DNA of 64,000 nt from an uncultured Tateyamaria sp. (GCF_947487805.1 NZ_CANKXW010000007.1:62001-126000), one strand, 5' to 3'; positions 17,393-26,661 are shown, numbered from the stretch's first letter. Notes: generated by a model from the letters alone, not told the origin. Numbers and translations: made by a program.

Positions 17393-18491
17393 GACGGTGC
17401 ATGTGCCACTGGGCGACCGGGCCTATGACGTGCTGATCGGACCGGGCCTGTTGGCCGAGGCCGGTGCGCTGGTGTCGCCGCTGCTGCCGCGCCCGCGTGT
17501 GGCTGTGGTCACCGAAACCCGCGTGGCGGCGCTGCATCTGGCGGCGTTGCAGGACGGGCTGGGGCAGGCGGGGATCGACACGGTTGTGCTGGAACTGCCG
17601 CCCGGAGAGGCCACCAAGAGCTGGGCGCATCTGGGGCAGGTGACCGAGTGGTTGCTGGAGCAGAAGGTCGAACGCCGCGACGTGGTGGTGGCCCTTGGCG
17701 GCGGCGTGATCGGCGATCTGGTGGGCTTTGCCTGCGCGATCATGCGGCGCGGCGTGCGTTTTGTGCAGGTGCCCACGTCGCTGCTCGCGCAGGTCGACAG
17801 TTCGGTGGGCGGCAAGACCGGGATCAACACAGGCCAGGGCAAGAACCTGGCCGGTGCGTTCCATCAGCCCAGCCTCGTTCTGGCCGACACGGATGTGCTG
17901 GCGTCGCTGTCCGAGCGGGATTTCCTCGCAGGCTATGGCGAGGTGATGAAATACGGGCTGTTGGGTGATGCGGCGTTCTTTGGCTGGCTGGAAACCAATG
18001 CGCCTGCGATGGCCGCGGGCGACATGGGCCTGCGGGTGGCTGCGGTGCGGCGGTCGGTCGAGATGAAGGCCGAGATCGTGACCCGCGACGAGACAGAGCA
18101 GGGCGACCGCGCGCTGCTCAATCTGGGCCACACGTTCTGTCACGCGCTTGAGGCGGCGACGGGCTATTCCGACCGGCTGCTGCATGGCGAGGGCGTGGCG
18201 ATCGGCTGCGGGCTGGCCTTTGAGCTGTCCGCGCGTCTGGGCCTGTGCAGTCAGGAAGACCCCAGCCGCGTGCGCGCGCATCTCAAGGCGATGGGGATGA
18301 AGACGGATGTGTCGGACATTCCCGGCGACCTGCCGGATGCCAGCGCCATGCTGGATCTGATGGGGCAGGACAAGAAGGTGATCGCGGGCACGCTGAACTT
18401 CGTCCTTGCGCGCGGGATTGGCGATGCCTTTGTCACTTCGGACGTGCCGCGCGACGTGGTGCTGTCGGTGCTTGGGGATGCGCTGGCCTGA
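17385..18491 (+). CDS. aroB: 3-dehydroquinate synthase
   Basis: A 368-residue enzyme converting DAHP to 3-dehydroquinate in aromatic amino acid synthesis. NAD-binding and active-site motifs are present: GEATKSW, ALGGGVIGDLVGFAC, PTSLLAQVDSSVGGKTGIN and LNLGHTFCHALE (metal-binding His). ATG 17385 lies inside the end of aroK, giving translational coupling; a longer in-frame start at 17316 has no support. The gene ends 4 bp before the convergent GNAT gene. Confidence 0.95.
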   Translation: MRETVHVPLGDRAYDVLIGPGLLAEAGALVSPLLPRPRVAVVTETRVAALHLAALQDGLGQAGIDTVVLELPPGEATKSWAHLGQVTEWLLEQKVERRDVVVALGGGVIGDLVGFACAIMRRGVRFVQVPTSLLAQVDSSVGGKTGINTGQGKNLAGAFHQPSLVLADTDVLASLSERDFLAGYGEVMKYGLLGDAAFFGWLETNAPAMAAGDMGLRVAAVRRSVEMKAEIVTRDETEQGDRALLNLGHTFCHALEAATGYSDRLLHGEGVAIGCGLAFELSARLGLCSQEDPSRVRAHLKAMGMKTDVSDIPGDLPDASAMLDLMGQDKKVIAGTLNFVLARGIGDAFVTSDVPRDVVLSVLGDALA

Positions 18492-18495
18492 CCCT

Positions 18496-18930
18496 TCAGG
18501 GGTGGCGGATCACCATGGCGTGCTTGTCCTCGGACGAAAAGCCCACGCTTTCATAGAACCCTTTGGCGCCGCGTCTGGTGCCGGTCATCAGCATGACCTT
18601 GTAGGCGTTCTGCGCCCAAGCGGCATGGACCGCGTGGGTCAGCACGGCCCTGCCCAGACCGCGCCCCTGCCACGGGCCTTGGGTCACCACATTTTCGATC
18701 AGCCCATAGGGCCGCGCGCCCCAGGTGACGTTGGGCATCAGATGCAGGGTGACCATGGCGCGCACATCCCCGCAGGCCAGCGCGCCAAAGACGGTCGTGC
18801 CCGGATGCGACAGCACGGCCGCAAAGGCCGCGCCGTCCTGTGTGGTCGGCCCGAAGGTCAGTTCGTTGTAAAGCGCCAGCGCCGTGTCCGTATCGTCCAC
18901 GGTCAGGGGACGGACGGGCACGTCCGGCAT
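18496..18930 (-). CDS. GNAT family N-acetyltransferase
   Basis: A 144-residue protein with the acetyl-CoA pyrophosphate-binding motif QGRGLGRAVL and the C-terminal GNAT motif GFYESVGF. Substrate unknown. Its ATG shares one base with the stop codon of ssb, so it is translated from the ssb transcript. Confidence 0.85.
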   Translation of the reverse strand: MPDVPVRPLTVDDTDTALALYNELTFGPTTQDGAAFAAVLSHPGTTVFGALACGDVRAMVTLHLMPNVTWGARPYGLIENVVTQGPWQGRGLGRAVLTHAVHAAWAQNAYKVMLMTGTRRGAKGFYESVGFSSEDKHAMVIRHP

Positions 18931-19442
18931 CAGAACGGGATTTCGTCGTCCAGATCGCGCGAGGGGGCCGGGCTGGGTTGCCCACCGCCGCCGCCGCCAC
19001 CGCCATAGCCGCCGTCGCGGTCGTCATAACCCATCTGGTTGCCGCCGCCGCCGCCGCCAAAGCTGCCGCCACCGCCGCCGCCGCCTTCGCCACGGCCATC
19101 CAGCATGGTCAGGGTCGAGGAGTAGGGACGCAGCACGACCTCGGTCGAATAGCGGTCCTGGCCCGACTGGTCCTGCCATTTGCGTGTTTCAAGCTGGCCC
19201 TCGATATAGACCTTGGAGCCCTTGCGCAGATATTGCTCTGCCACGCGCGCGAGCGGTTCGGAGAAGATCGCCACCGAATGCCATTCGGTGCGTTCCTTGC
19301 GTTCGCCCGTGTTGCGGTCTTTCCACGTCTCGGAGGTCGCGATGCGCAGGTTGCACACCTTGCCGCCGTTCTGGAACGTCCGCACTTCGGGGTCGCGCCC
19401 CAGATTGCCGATCAAAATGACCTTGTTCACCGACCCTGCCAT
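18930..19442 (-). CDS. ssb: Single-stranded DNA-binding protein
   Basis: A 170-residue SSB for replication, repair and recombination. The OB-fold occupies residues 1 to about 112 (starting [19 protein letters not shown]), followed by a glycine-rich flexible linker (about 120–155) and the acidic tip DLDDEIPF, which recruits partner proteins. AGGGGAATGCT precedes the ATG. A CtrA-type box (19509–19523) lies 67 bp upstream. Confidence 0.97.
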   Translation of the reverse strand: MAGSVNKVILIGNLGRDPEVRTFQNGGKVCNLRIATSETWKDRNTGERKERTEWHSVAIFSEPLARVAEQYLRKGSKVYIEGQLETRKWQDQSGQDRYSTEVVLRPYSSTLTMLDGRGEGGGGGGGSFGGGGGGNQMGYDDRDGGYGGGGGGGGQPSPAPSRDLDDEIPF

Positions 19443-19508
19443 AGCATTCCCCTGTTTGGTGCCCGCGATTCCACGGGTGAAATTTGCGTTTCCCTAGCCT
19501 ACACGTGG

Positions 19509-19523
19509 TTAACGCGGGCTTAA
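19509..19523. promoter_or_regulatory. CtrA-type box TTAA-N7-TTAA
   Basis: TTAA, seven bases (CGCGGGC), TTAA is an exact match to the consensus bound by the alphaproteobacterial cell-cycle regulator CtrA. It lies between divergent ssb (67 bp) and the lytic transglycosylase gene (62 bp). Binding and direction of control are inferred only. Confidence 0.5.
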
Positions 19524-19584
19524 ACCTAGAGACTGGCGCGCGCGCGAAAAAACCGTATATTGTGCGCCAACGGCCCGCGGGGTC

Positions 19585-20193
19585 ATGAACTGGGGTGTGG
19601 TACAAATGCGGGCAATCTGGGCGGGGGCCGTGATTCTTGCACTGGTGGCAGAGGCCGGATGGGCGCAAAGCGTGTCCAGCCGCAACCGGTCCAACCTTTT
19701 CAAATCACAGACCAAAATCCTCGATACGCGGGCATCGAAACAGTATTCCAGTTCCGTGCGCCTGCAGCCCCCCAAGGTGGTGACACCGACCAAGTGGGAC
19801 ACCCAAAGCCCCAAGTTCAAAGGCAAGTACAAAGGGCCATATCTGGCGCTGGCGCGTGATGCGGCGCGCAAGCACGGCGTGCCCGAGGATCTGTTCCTGC
19901 GGCTGGTGCAACAGGAAAGCGGGTGGAACGCCAAGGCGCGGTCGCACAAGGGCGCCTATGGTCTGGCGCAGCTGATGCCCGCCACGGCGCGGTCGCTGGG
20001 TGTGGACCGCAAGGATCCGGCCGAGAACCTCGATGGTGGCGCCAAGTACCTCAAGCAGCAATACCGCACCTTTGGCAGCTGGCGTCTGGCGCTGGCCGCG
20101 TACAATGCGGGCCCCGGCGCGGTCAAGAAATACAACGGCGTGCCGCCGTTCAAGGAAACGCGCAACTACGTCAAGATCATCTGGGGCAGCTAA
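19585..20193 (+). CDS. Periplasmic lytic transglycosylase (SLT domain)
   Basis: A 202-residue exported protein. The signal peptide ends at VAEAGWAQ (about residue 28), a variable region follows, and the SLT/goose-lysozyme-like domain spans about 83–202 with catalytic Glu111 in LVQQESGWN, the [10 protein letters not shown] motif and AYNAGPGAV. It should cleave peptidoglycan glycan strands to 1,6-anhydromuropeptides. ATG 19606 (MRAIWAG) is an alternative start with a more standard signal peptide length. anmK, for recycling the anhydro sugar, occurs later in the window. Confidence 0.88.
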   Translation: MNWGVVQMRAIWAGAVILALVAEAGWAQSVSSRNRSNLFKSQTKILDTRASKQYSSSVRLQPPKVVTPTKWDTQSPKFKGKYKGPYLALARDAARKHGVPEDLFLRLVQQESGWNAKARSHKGAYGLAQLMPATARSLGVDRKDPAENLDGGAKYLKQQYRTFGSWRLALAAYNAGPGAVKKYNGVPPFKETRNYVKIIWGS

Positions 20194-20307
20194 GCCGGCC
20201 TTGACCCCGCCTTAGAACTTTCGCCCCGTCATCGCACATATTTCGCCATAAACGTGCCATCTCTTTCCCGCATGTCGTGTCCCGGTACTGCGCGAAAGGG
20301 GCACATC

Positions 20308-20829
20308 ATGAAACCGGGTCAATCCACATTCGAAGAGCGCCTGTCGCGCATCAACAGCGGCGCGCCGCGCAATGCCGAAGACGTGGCGATCCCGCAAAAA
20401 ACCGCAAAACTGATCCAGAGCGACCCCAAGCGCCGCCGGTTCCACCTTGATATGCTGGCCGCAGGCGGCATTGCCGGTGCGGTGGCGGGCACGTTGTTTG
20501 CCCAGAACATCGGGCTCTTGTTCCTGATGACGCTCGACTGGTCGATGATCTACGGGCTGGCGCTGGCCGATTATGAACTGGCCGCCTATATGGCCGCCTG
20601 CGCGATTGCGCCCTTCGGTTTCCTATGGAGCGTGATCATGAGCCGCGCGACCAAGCGCGCGGTTCAGTTCTGGGCCGCCTACGGCATCGGCGTGCTGGCC
20701 GCCAACCATGTGGACGGCCGCTATGTGATCGAATTCATCGCGATCCCGGCCTTTTGGGACTATGTCGGCACCTATACGTCGGCCAAGGATGTGGTGAACG
20801 GCGCGGTCGCTACTCAGCCGCAATTTTGA
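20308..20829 (+). CDS. Small membrane protein of unknown function
   Basis: A 173-residue protein with a hydrophilic N-terminal 50 residues and two to three predicted spans (about 55–75, 90–115, 122–140). No recognised motif. ATG 20308 has GAAAGGGG at ideal distance; an upstream in-frame start at 20254 lacks this. The 3' end overlaps the convergent ABC ATPase gene by 20 bp. Confidence 0.65.
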   Translation: MKPGQSTFEERLSRINSGAPRNAEDVAIPQKTAKLIQSDPKRRRFHLDMLAAGGIAGAVAGTLFAQNIGLLFLMTLDWSMIYGLALADYELAAYMAACAIAPFGFLWSVIMSRATKRAVQFWAAYGIGVLAANHVDGRYVIEFIAIPAFWDYVGTYTSAKDVVNGAVATQPQF

Positions 20830-22897
20830 TCACAGGCTCCATCCGCGCAAGAATGTCATCGGCCAGGTGGCATTTGACCTGATGGCCCTCGGCCAAGTGG
20901 CGCACGGGCGGCACTTCCTTTTCACATAGACCACCCGGCACCTCCGATTTCCAGCGGCAGCGCGTCTGGAACGGACAGCCGGGCGGCGGGTTCATCGCCG
21001 ACGGGATGTCGCCTTCGAGCACGATGTGCTGCTTTTCGACCGAGGTATCGGCGATGGGCACCGCACTCAGCAACGCCTCGGTATAGGGGTGGTAGGGCGG
21101 CGAGAACACCTGGTCGGTGGTGCCCAGTTCGACCACATGGCCCAGATACATCACCATCACCCGGTCGCTCAGATAGCGCACGATGCTGAGGTCATGGCTG
21201 ATGAACAAAAGCGTCGTCTTGTGCTCGCGCTGGATCTCCATCAACAGATCCGTGACCGCCGCCTGCACCGACACGTCCAGCGCCGAGACGGGTTCGTCCG
21301 CCACAACGATCTTTGCATCGCCCGCAAAGGCGCGGGCGATGCCCACACGCTGTTTCTGTCCGCCCGACAGCTGTCGCGGCATCCGGTCGGCAAAGGCGCG
21401 GGGCAGTTTCACGAGATCCAGCAGTTCCAGCATCCGCTGGTGCCGCTCGCCCTCGTTCTTGCCCACCTTGAAGATTTCCAGCGCCCGGATGATCTGACGC
21501 CCCACCGTCATCGACGGGTTCAGCGTGTCGAACGGGTTCTGGAACACCATCTGCACATCCGCCACGGTCTGGGTGTCGCGCTCTTCGATGGGGATGTCCT
21601 GAATGGCCTTGTTGCCCAGCGTGATCGTCCCCTCGGTCGCTGTCTCCAGCCCCATGAGGACCTTGGCAAAGGTCGACTTGCCGCAACCGGATTCGCCCAC
21701 GATGGCCAGTGTCTCGCTCTCGCGCGCCTCGAAACTCAATGTCTCGTTGGCCTTCACGACCTTCTTTTCACCGGAGGAGAACAGCGCGGACGCCGCCACC
21801 TCGTAGTACTTCTTGAGGTTGTCCATCTTCAGAACAACATCGCCGATCTCGCCCTTCTGCTTGACCTCGGCCAGTTCCAGCGGCGCGTCCCAGTCAATCT
21901 CCTTGAACTTCAGACAGCGCGTTTCGTGGCTGGCATCTTCATTGGCCGGGAACATCGGGATCGCCTTGTTCTCGTTGCACAGACCCTCTTCGAAATAGTC
22001 GCAGCGCGGCCCGAAATTACAGCCGGGCGGGCGTTCATGGGGCAGGGGAAAGTTGCCCGGAATGGCCACGAGGGGGCGCGAGTTCTTGTCGGCACCGGGC
22101 AGGGGGATCGACCGGAAAAGCGCCTGCGTATAGGGGTGCTGCATCTCGTCAAACACCTGTTCGATGCTGCCGCGTTCCACGGCCTCGCCGGAATACATCA
22201 CGCAGATACGGTCGCAGGTCTCGAGAACCAGCCCGAGGTTGTGGCTGATGAACAGCATGGAGGTGCCGTATTTCTTGCCCAGATCCTTGACCAGTTCGAC
22301 CACTGCCGCCTCGACCGTCACATCCAGCGCCGTGGTCGGCTCGTCCAGGATCAACAGGGACGGCTCAGACATCAGCGCCATGGCGATGACGATCCGCTGT
22401 TGCTGCCCACCAGAGAGCTGGTGCGGGAACGAATTCAGCATCCGCTTGGGATCGGGCAGCTTCACATCCGTCACCACCTGCAAAGCGCGGTCATAAGCGT
22501 CCTTCTCGCTCATGCCCTGGTGGATCATCGGCACTTCCATCAACTGCTTGCCGATCTTCATCGCCGGGTTCAGGGATGCCATCGGCTCCTGATAGATCAT
22601 GGCGATCTCGGATCCGCGGATGTCGCGCAGCTCTTCGGCGCTCATCTCCTGCAAATCCCGGCCCTTGAACTTGATCGATCCGCCTACGATGCGGCCGTTC
22701 TTGCCCAGATCCTGCATGACGCCGAGGGCCACCGTTGACTTGCCGCACCCCGATTCCCCAACCAGCCCGACAGCCTCTCCTGGTTGCACCGTGACCGAAA
22801 AATCCATCACCGCAGGGATTTCCCGCAACCGCGTAAAGAACGAAATGCTCAGCTTGTCGATCTCGAGGATCGGACCGTCATAATCCAGTTTCGCCAT
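20810..22897 (-). CDS. Fused double ATPase of a peptide-type ABC importer
   Basis: A 695-residue protein joining two ABC ATPases of the DppD/DppF (Opp) type. Domain 1 has Walker A GESGCGKST (47–55), signature LSGGQ (161–165) and Walker B LLILDEP (181–187), followed by a Cys-containing oligopeptide-transporter C-terminal region (near 289–328). Domain 2 has Walker A at 401–409, LSGGQ at 510–514 and Walker B ending in DEP near 534, and ends with a second Cys-rich region. It would drive uptake through the two permeases encoded upstream on the same strand. GGAGAGG precedes ATG 22897. A terminator-like repeat separates it from the permease genes. The substrate class (peptides or similar) is inferred from family. 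Confidence 0.92.
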   Translation of the reverse strand: MAKLDYDGPILEIDKLSISFFTRLREIPAVMDFSVTVQPGEAVGLVGESGCGKSTVALGVMQDLGKNGRIVGGSIKFKGRDLQEMSAEELRDIRGSEIAMIYQEPMASLNPAMKIGKQLMEVPMIHQGMSEKDAYDRALQVVTDVKLPDPKRMLNSFPHQLSGGQQQRIVIAMALMSEPSLLILDEPTTALDVTVEAAVVELVKDLGKKYGTSMLFISHNLGLVLETCDRICVMYSGEAVERGSIEQVFDEMQHPYTQALFRSIPLPGADKNSRPLVAIPGNFPLPHERPPGCNFGPRCDYFEEGLCNENKAIPMFPANEDASHETRCLKFKEIDWDAPLELAEVKQKGEIGDVVLKMDNLKKYYEVAASALFSSGEKKVVKANETLSFEARESETLAIVGESGCGKSTFAKVLMGLETATEGTITLGNKAIQDIPIEERDTQTVADVQMVFQNPFDTLNPSMTVGRQIIRALEIFKVGKNEGERHQRMLELLDLVKLPRAFADRMPRQLSGGQKQRVGIARAFAGDAKIVVADEPVSALDVSVQAAVTDLLMEIQREHKTTLLFISHDLSIVRYLSDRVMVMYLGHVVELGTTDQVFSPPYHPYTEALLSAVPIADTSVEKQHIVLEGDIPSAMNPPPGCPFQTRCRWKSEVPGGLCEKEVPPVRHLAEGHQVKCHLADDILARMEPVIKIAAE

Positions 22898-22930
22898 GTT
22901 TTCCTCTCCCCGCCAAGGGGGCATGTGCTG

Positions 22931-22979
22931 CATGCTTCTCTTGGCTAAAAATATCCCGGGGTCTGGGGCAGAGCCCCAG
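22931..22979 (-). terminator. Intercistronic hairpin with T-run
   Basis: Read on the minus strand, CTGGGGC-TCT-GCCCCAG (22963–22979) is followed by ACCCCGGGATATTTTTAGCC. From memory, hairpins of this sequence recur downstream of many Roseobacter genes. Here it lies inside the ABC operon, after the second permease, and may lower expression of the ATPase relative to the permeases. Confidence 0.55.
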
Positions 22980-22994
22980 TCCCTCGGTTTCAAC

Positions 22995-24446
22995 TCAATC
23001 CTTAAGGCTCTCTTCACGCAGACCATCGGCCAGCAGGTTCAGACCCAGCACCAGCGTCAGCAGCGACAGCGCCGGCGCAATGGCCGCGTGCGGATAGACC
23101 GACAACAGGCGCCGTCCGGCATTGATGGTGGTGCCCCAATCCGGGCTCTCGCTTTCCAGACCCAGGCCAAAGAAGCCCAGCGTGCCCAAAAGGATCGTGG
23201 TATAGCCGATGCGCAGACAGAAATCGACGATCAGCGGGCCACGCGCGTTGGGCAGGATCTCCCACAGCATGATGTACCACGGACCCTCGCCACGCGTCTG
23301 AGCGGCGGCCACATAGTCCCGCGTCTTGATATCCAGCGCGAGGCCCCGGACAATCCGGAACACGGTGGGCGCGTTCACGAAGACAACCGACACGAACACC
23401 ACGAGGATGCCGGGATCGATGTCAAAGAGGTCGAGGAACTCGGGCAGCACAGCCACCTTGCTCCCGCCATCCGAGATCAGCGACAGGTAGATCCACCCAA
23501 GCACCCCCAGCACCACAATCAACAGCGGCGTCCGGAACGACGGCTGTGTGTAATAGCGAGAGTTCAGCAGCACCGCGACAAAGATCAACGGAAAGATGAA
23601 CAGGACCGTCGCCATGTAGTTCGGAATGCCCGTCGCCACGATCTCGGGCGTGACCAGCAGGTAGAACAGCAGGATCACCGGGAAGGCGAGGATGAGGTTG
23701 GCCAGAAAGGACAGCACCGTGTCCAGACGTCCGCCGTAATAGCCCGCGGGCAGGCCAAGCGTGATGCCCACCATAAAGGCAAAGAGCGTCGCAAGTGGTG
23801 CGATCTGCACCACGACCCAGGCGCCCTTGAACAGACGGCTGAACACGTCGCGCGCCAGGTTGTCGCCGCCCAGCAGGTACCAGGCGTATTCGCCCTCCTC
23901 GGCGCCGCGCAGGGGCGTGCCGGGCACCTTGTTCTTCATGCCGGACACCTGGCTCAGGCTTTCATGGGTGGTGATCCAGTCAAACAGACCCGCCATGACA
24001 CCGGCATAGACCCAGAACATCACCAGCGCGAAACCGATCATGCCCACGGTGGAGTCAAAGAGCTTGCCGTAGAGGCCCAGCTTGCGCTTGTAGCGGATCG
24101 ACAGGACGTAGGTGAGCACAAGGGCCACCCAGACCGGGATCAGCTGCTGGCTCATGCCGCCGATGATGCCCGCCATGCCCGGCCCGCCGAACACGCCCGC
24201 GAGGATATAAAGCAGGACAACCCCCACCAGCCCCACGCCGACCCAGCGGGTCGCGGTCGCGGCCAGATCATAGGGTCCGCCCGCCGAACTCAGCGTGCCG
24301 TCGGGATTGGTGGTCACCCGTGCGCCGCCCGTGGCCACGCCCAGCACGATCTGCGCCACCAGCGCCACCGCAAAGATCGCCGCCAGCACATAGAGGACGG
24401 GGTCGAGAAATTGCCCGATAGGGCCGGTCCATGTCAAAGGTTCCAT
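22995..24446 (-). CDS. ABC importer permease, DppC type, enlarged
   Basis: A 483-residue inner-membrane permease, much longer than the roughly 300 residues usual for DppC. The family motif GGDNLARDVFSRLFKGA lies at 193–209, and the EAA loop that contacts the ATPase at about 379–402 (AAAQTRGEGPWYIMLWEILP). The first 190 residues carry about four hydrophobic segments instead of one, and a second insert with further hydrophobic stretches spans about 275–345. It follows the other permease by 12 bp. Family assignment is firm; the meaning of the extra segments is unknown. Confidence 0.9.
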   Translation of the reverse strand: MEPLTWTGPIGQFLDPVLYVLAAIFAVALVAQIVLGVATGGARVTTNPDGTLSSAGGPYDLAATATRWVGVGLVGVVLLYILAGVFGGPGMAGIIGGMSQQLIPVWVALVLTYVLSIRYKRKLGLYGKLFDSTVGMIGFALVMFWVYAGVMAGLFDWITTHESLSQVSGMKNKVPGTPLRGAEEGEYAWYLLGGDNLARDVFSRLFKGAWVVVQIAPLATLFAFMVGITLGLPAGYYGGRLDTVLSFLANLILAFPVILLFYLLVTPEIVATGIPNYMATVLFIFPLIFVAVLLNSRYYTQPSFRTPLLIVVLGVLGWIYLSLISDGGSKVAVLPEFLDLFDIDPGILVVFVSVVFVNAPTVFRIVRGLALDIKTRDYVAAAQTRGEGPWYIMLWEILPNARGPLIVDFCLRIGYTTILLGTLGFFGLGLESESPDWGTTINAGRRLLSVYPHAAIAPALSLLTLVLGLNLLADGLREESLKD

Positions 24447-24458
24447 GATCAGCCCTCC

Positions 24459-25505
24459 TTATGAAATGCGGATGCGCGGGTTGAGGAAAACATAGCCGAT
24501 GTCCGAGATCAGCTGCGTGATGAGAACCACCACAACCGACACCACGGACACGGCCAGCAAGAGTTCGATGTCGTTGTTGCCCGCCGCCTGCACCAGCAGC
24601 CAGCCAAAGCCCTTGTAGTTAAAGAGCGTCTCGACAATCACGACCCCGTTCAGCAACCACGGGATCTGCAACATGATCACGGTAAAGGGCGCGATCAGCG
24701 CGTTGCGCAGAGCGTGTTTCAACACGATATTGCCGAAACTCACCCCCTTGAGCCGCGCGGTACGGATATACTGCGCCGTCATCACCTCGGTCATCGAGGC
24801 CCGCGTCATGCGCGCGATATAGCCCATGCCGTAAAGGGCGATGGTGATGACCGGCAGGGTGAAGTTCTCAAAAGTCGCGTTTTCGATGGCCTGCGTGGCC
24901 GATCCCTTGAACCATTTGAGCCCAAAGGCCGATGACGCAAACACCGCGATGAAGATCACGCCCGACACATATTCCGGCGTCGCCGTCGTGGCGATCGAAA
25001 AGGTCGAGAGCGACCGGTCAAGCCCGGACCCCTCGCGCATGCCCGCAAGCACCCCGACAAGCAGCGACATGGGCACCATCACCAACAGCACGAACCCCAT
25101 CAGCTTGCCCGTCGCCGCAAGCCGCGTGGCGACAAGGCTGCCCACCTCGTCCTTGAACACCAGCGAAAAGCCCCAGTCGCCCTGAATGACACCGCAGAAT
25201 GTCGGGCGCTCCTCGACCGGCATGTCTTCGTCGAAACACTGCCCCGTCACGGTGCCGTCTTCCTTTTCGGTGACCCAACCCGGCGCCACGCCCAGCCAGC
25301 GGCCATATTTGACAAAGGTGTTGTCGATATAGCCGCGATCCCCCAGCCAGCTTGCCACGGCCTCGTCCGACATGCGGAAGTTGCCCTGGGTCTTGGCCAG
25401 TTTTTCGAGGTTCGGATAAAGATTGGTCAGAAAGAACACGATAAACGTCAGGCACAGCGCCGTCAGCAGCATCACGCCCAGTCGTCTGAGGATGAAAAGT
25501 CCCAT
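24459..25505 (-). CDS. ABC importer permease, DppB type
   Basis: A 348-residue permease. After a first span (about 9–31) there is a periplasmic segment of about 80 residues with two cysteines, then five spans with the EAA motif in YIRTARLKGVSFGNIVLKHA. ATG 25505 has AGGGGCGAC upstream; longer in-frame starts are unsupported. It is the first gene of the transporter operon. No substrate-binding protein gene precedes it; the next gene upstream is an AraC-type regulator 364 bp away. Confidence 0.9.
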   Translation of the reverse strand: MGLFILRRLGVMLLTALCLTFIVFFLTNLYPNLEKLAKTQGNFRMSDEAVASWLGDRGYIDNTFVKYGRWLGVAPGWVTEKEDGTVTGQCFDEDMPVEERPTFCGVIQGDWGFSLVFKDEVGSLVATRLAATGKLMGFVLLVMVPMSLLVGVLAGMREGSGLDRSLSTFSIATTATPEYVSGVIFIAVFASSAFGLKWFKGSATQAIENATFENFTLPVITIALYGMGYIARMTRASMTEVMTAQYIRTARLKGVSFGNIVLKHALRNALIAPFTVIMLQIPWLLNGVVIVETLFNYKGFGWLLVQAAGNNDIELLLAVSVVSVVVVLITQLISDIGYVFLNPRIRIS

Positions 25506-25869
25506 ATGTCGCCCCTGTTGGGTGGCTTGAGGCAGTCCAGGCTGCCGGTGATTTTTGACGCGGGCGTCGTTGATCGCGCCTCGCAAGCGGTCCGGTGCCC
25601 GGACGTGGTAAGTATGTGGTCAGTGTGGCGCGTGCACGTTTGCTCCCCGGTGTGCGCATCTGTCCGCTGTGACCTGGACTGCGGCCATGGTTGCCCCATG
25701 CGCGGTTCGGTCTGCGGTATTTTTGTTCCCTGCATCCATGAGGCAACAGATCATGTGCCACGTCAACGGGGCGCGTCGGGAAATCGGGGTCCGTTTGCGA
25801 CATATGGCTATTTCATTTGCGACATGTGTCGTTGCGACCGGAGAATCCCCGTTGCCGCGCCCCGATGCG
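25506..25869. promoter_or_regulatory. 364-bp gap with tandem TTTGCGACAT repeats
   Basis: No gene is supported here. The sequence TTTGCGACAT occurs at 25794–25803 and 25816–25825, exactly 22 bp apart (two helical turns), with a third TTGCGAC at 25832–25838. The second copy is also half of the dyad CGACA-TG-TGTCG (25820–25831). Same-face direct repeats suit an AraC-family activator, and an araC-type gene lies just beside it. The repeats are 290–310 bp from the permease start, far for a simple activator site, so a long leader or control of another gene is possible. Confidence 0.4.
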
Positions 25870-26661
25870 TCAGCTGCGCGCGCGTTTGCGCAAGGTCGTG
25901 GGAGTCTGGGCGGTGTGTTGCTGCATGAACCGCGTGAAATAAGCGGCGGAACCAAAGCCCAGGTGGCGTGCAATGTCCTGTATTGCGACATCTGTTTCGG
26001 TCAGGGCAATGCGCGCGGCATAAAGGATCCGTTCGGTCAGCAGATCAGCCGCCGTGCGGCCCGTCGCGGATTTGACGGCCCGGGTCAGGTGGGTGGGTGT
26101 CACGCCCAAGGCTTCGGCATGGTCTGCCATCGTCAGGCTTTGCGCATGATGATCGACCACACGTTGGCAAAACGCGGCACTCAGCCGTGCGGCTGCGTTC
26201 ATCGGCACGGGCAGGTTGTCCGTCTCCGCGATCTGGCGGCGCAGCCAGACCGACATCAGCATCACATGCGCGTCGAGCGCATCCTGTGCCAGCGCGCGGT
26301 CGCTTGTCGCCTCGCGTTGCGCGGTTTCCAAGAGGCCGGTGAGTTCCGTAATTGCCGTCACGTCCCGCATCCGCAGCTGGCGCGGCGCATCGGGCAGGCG
26401 CACGTCCGTGCCATCCGGGATCACCGCCACGAGCCCCATGCTCTGCCGTCCCAATTCGAGCGAGAACAGCGTGCGCGGCGGGATCGACAGCGCGTTGTGC
26501 GTACCCACGCCGCGCCGCGTCCCATTGAGCAACATCCGCCCCTGTCCCCGCGTGACCCAGATCAGCAGATGTTCAGGGCGATCATGGGCAAGGGCAAGGC
26601 GCCAGTCCTGCCCGCCGGTCAGTTGGGCGATGGTCTGGATCAGGACGGGGGGCAAAGCCAT
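25870..26661 (-). CDS. AraC family transcriptional regulator
   Basis: A 263-residue regulator. The N-terminal 150 residues form a cupin-like sensor region (HLLIWVTRGQGRMLLNG, ALSIPPRTLF), and the C-terminal 100 residues carry two helix-turn-helix motifs of the AraC type (MADHAEALGVTPTHLTRAVK and the signature IQDIARHLGFGSAAYFTRFM). It precedes the ABC importer on the same strand and probably controls it; the ligand is unknown. A TTGGCA-N10-TGCCAA dyad sits 43–64 bp before its start. Confidence 0.9.
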   Translation of the reverse strand: MALPPVLIQTIAQLTGGQDWRLALAHDRPEHLLIWVTRGQGRMLLNGTRRGVGTHNALSIPPRTLFSLELGRQSMGLVAVIPDGTDVRLPDAPRQLRMRDVTAITELTGLLETAQREATSDRALAQDALDAHVMLMSVWLRRQIAETDNLPVPMNAAARLSAAFCQRVVDHHAQSLTMADHAEALGVTPTHLTRAVKSATGRTAADLLTERILYAARIALTETDVAIQDIARHLGFGSAAYFTRFMQQHTAQTPTTLRKRARS

